From the NCBI GenBank assembly GCA_910577075.1, contig CAJTKV010000002.1, forward strand, positions 1 through 20,444: a stretch of DNA of 20,444 bases. Direction: 5' to 3'. Position 1 is the stretch's first letter. Every line of letters begins with the position of its first letter. The position numbers were made by a program, and so were the translations under genes. The notes beneath the pieces were generated by a model. The model saw only the letters and a list, made by a program, of their open reading frames with translations. It did no database searches and had not been told where the DNA came from. Shown here piece by piece: positions 19,709 through 20,444 of the stretch. The DNA is from an uncultured Bacilli bacterium. GTDB taxonomy: Bacteria; Bacillota_I; Bacilli_A; RF39; UBA660.

Positions 19709-20444
19709 ATGTTAGAAATTAAAAAAGTTTCCAAAATATATCAAACAGCAGATTTAGTACAAAAAGCGTTAAATGACGTTTCTATTAAGTTCCGCGAAAG
19801 TGAATTTGTCTCAATTCTTGGGCAATCAGGATCTGGTAAGACGACAATGTTAAATATCATTGGAGGTCTCGATAACTATACTAGTGGAGATCTAATAATT
19901 AATGGTATATCGACAAAAAAATATAAAGATCGCGATTGGGATACTTACCGCAATCATCGTGTTGGTTTTATATTTCAAAGTTATAACCTTATTGCTCATC
20001 AGACGATATTAAAAAATGTTGAATTAGCTCTAACCTTATCTGGAGTATCCAAGTCTGAAAGAACAATGCGTGCCAAAAAGGCCTTAAAGGAAGTTGGTCT
20101 TGAAAAACATATCTATAAAAAGCCTAATCAATTATCTGGTGGTCAAATGCAAAGAGTAGCAATTGCTCGAGCCTTAATTAATAATCCAGACATTATCTTG
20201 GCTGACGAACCAACGGGAGCCTTAGATACAGCAACATCAAAGCAAATAATGGATTTATTAAAAAGAGTATCTAAAGACAAATTGGTCATTATGGTTACTC
20301 ATAATCCCGAATTAGCCGAAAACTATTCTACGAGAATAATCAAACTACAAGATGGCGTAGTAACCGACGATTCTAATCCCTTTGATAGCAAAGAGACTGT
20401 CAAAAAAAATGAGAATGAAAAAGCCAAAGTCAAGAAGACTAGCA
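19709..20444 (+). CDS. ABC transporter ATP-binding domain, probably of an ATPase-FtsX permease fusion (3' end outside window)
   Basis: The ATG at 19709 follows GGAGGGA. The 245 codons present encode a full ABC ATPase domain of the MacB/LolD type: Walker A GQSGSGKTT (38-46), Q-loop FQSYNL (89-94), signature LSGGQ (142-146), Walker B IILADE (162-167), and switch His198 in VTHNPE. The reading frame is open at the window edge. After the ATPase core comes DSNPFDSKETVKKNENEKAK, a Lys-rich linker of the kind that joins this ATPase to an FtsX-like permease in long single-chain transporters of Firmicutes. The permease half would lie beyond the window. Such transporters often extrude peptides or respond to envelope stress; the substrate here is unknown. 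Confidence 0.92.
   Translation, partial: MLEIKKVSKIYQTADLVQKALNDVSIKFRESEFVSILGQSGSGKTTMLNIIGGLDNYTSGDLIINGISTKKYKDRDWDTYRNHRVGFIFQSYNLIAHQTILKNVELALTLSGVSKSERTMRAKKALKEVGLEKHIYKKPNQLSGGQMQRVAIARALINNPDIILADEPTGALDTATSKQIMDLLKRVSKDKLVIMVTHNPELAENYSTRIIKLQDGVVTDDSNPFDSKETVKKNENEKAKVKKTS

Overview
The window is a very AT-rich, densely packed stretch of bacterial chromosome using the standard code: TGA is a real stop at 10106-10108 and 11196-11198, and Trp is TGG. AGGAGGTGA-type ribosome binding sites, TGnTATAAT promoters, a Firmicute-type tRNA-Trp with encoded CCA, NatAB-like and FtsX-type ABC genes and many small single-pass membrane proteins suggest a low-GC Bacilli/Clostridia lineage, possibly a gut, Mollicutes-related one. 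No identity beyond that can be read from the sequence. There are no rRNAs, insertion sequences or CRISPR arrays.

Layout. 1-460: 5' end of an unknown minus-strand gene cut by the window edge, preceded by a leader with two tiny ORFs and a hairpin. 463-936 (minus): small unknown protein, terminator, tRNA-Trp(CCA). 1051-1869: membrane-anchored protein with two copies of a Cys-rich domain ('domain B'). 2029-2922: LysR regulator. 3045-4076: RlmN/Cfr-family radical SAM protein without the usual N-terminal domain, whose start codon lies in a perfect 14-bp inverted repeat. 4194-4733: membrane-anchored Cys protein. 4782-5216 (minus): ferritin-like DUF2383-type four-helix protein. 5300-5794: unknown helical protein. 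5862-6893: first member ('C1') of an unrecognised cytoplasmic family.

6947-8914 is a tandem cluster of small membrane-anchored proteins: three 'family A' copies with a CX9C motif (the first broken by an in-frame TAA and carrying an Xre-like N-terminus) and one domain-B gene whose first 11 codons nearly match those of the neighbouring A gene. 9050-16996 looks like one eight-gene operon: C2, C3 (paralogues of C1), a class I/II aminotransferase fused to a GNAT acetyltransferase, a helical protein, a PPC/DUF296 protein, a membrane-anchored protein ending in a domain-B relative, and a NatAB-like ABC exporter. 17050-17853 is a radical SAM/SPASM protein. 17870-18919 (minus) holds a small unknown gene and a HEIVH zincin-like protein; divergent from it is an integral-membrane DUF3267-like HEICH protein (18986-19684). 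The window ends inside an ABC ATPase (19709 onward), probably the start of an ATPase-FtsX permease fusion.

The most unusual content is the set of three local families: C (three copies), A (three copies) and the disulfide-type domain B (four copies in three genes). They are interleaved across about 14 kb, and the main operon joins C genes, an aminotransferase-acetyltransferase fusion, a B-type membrane protein and an exporter. A small-molecule make-or-modify-and-export pathway is one reading, but it is inference.
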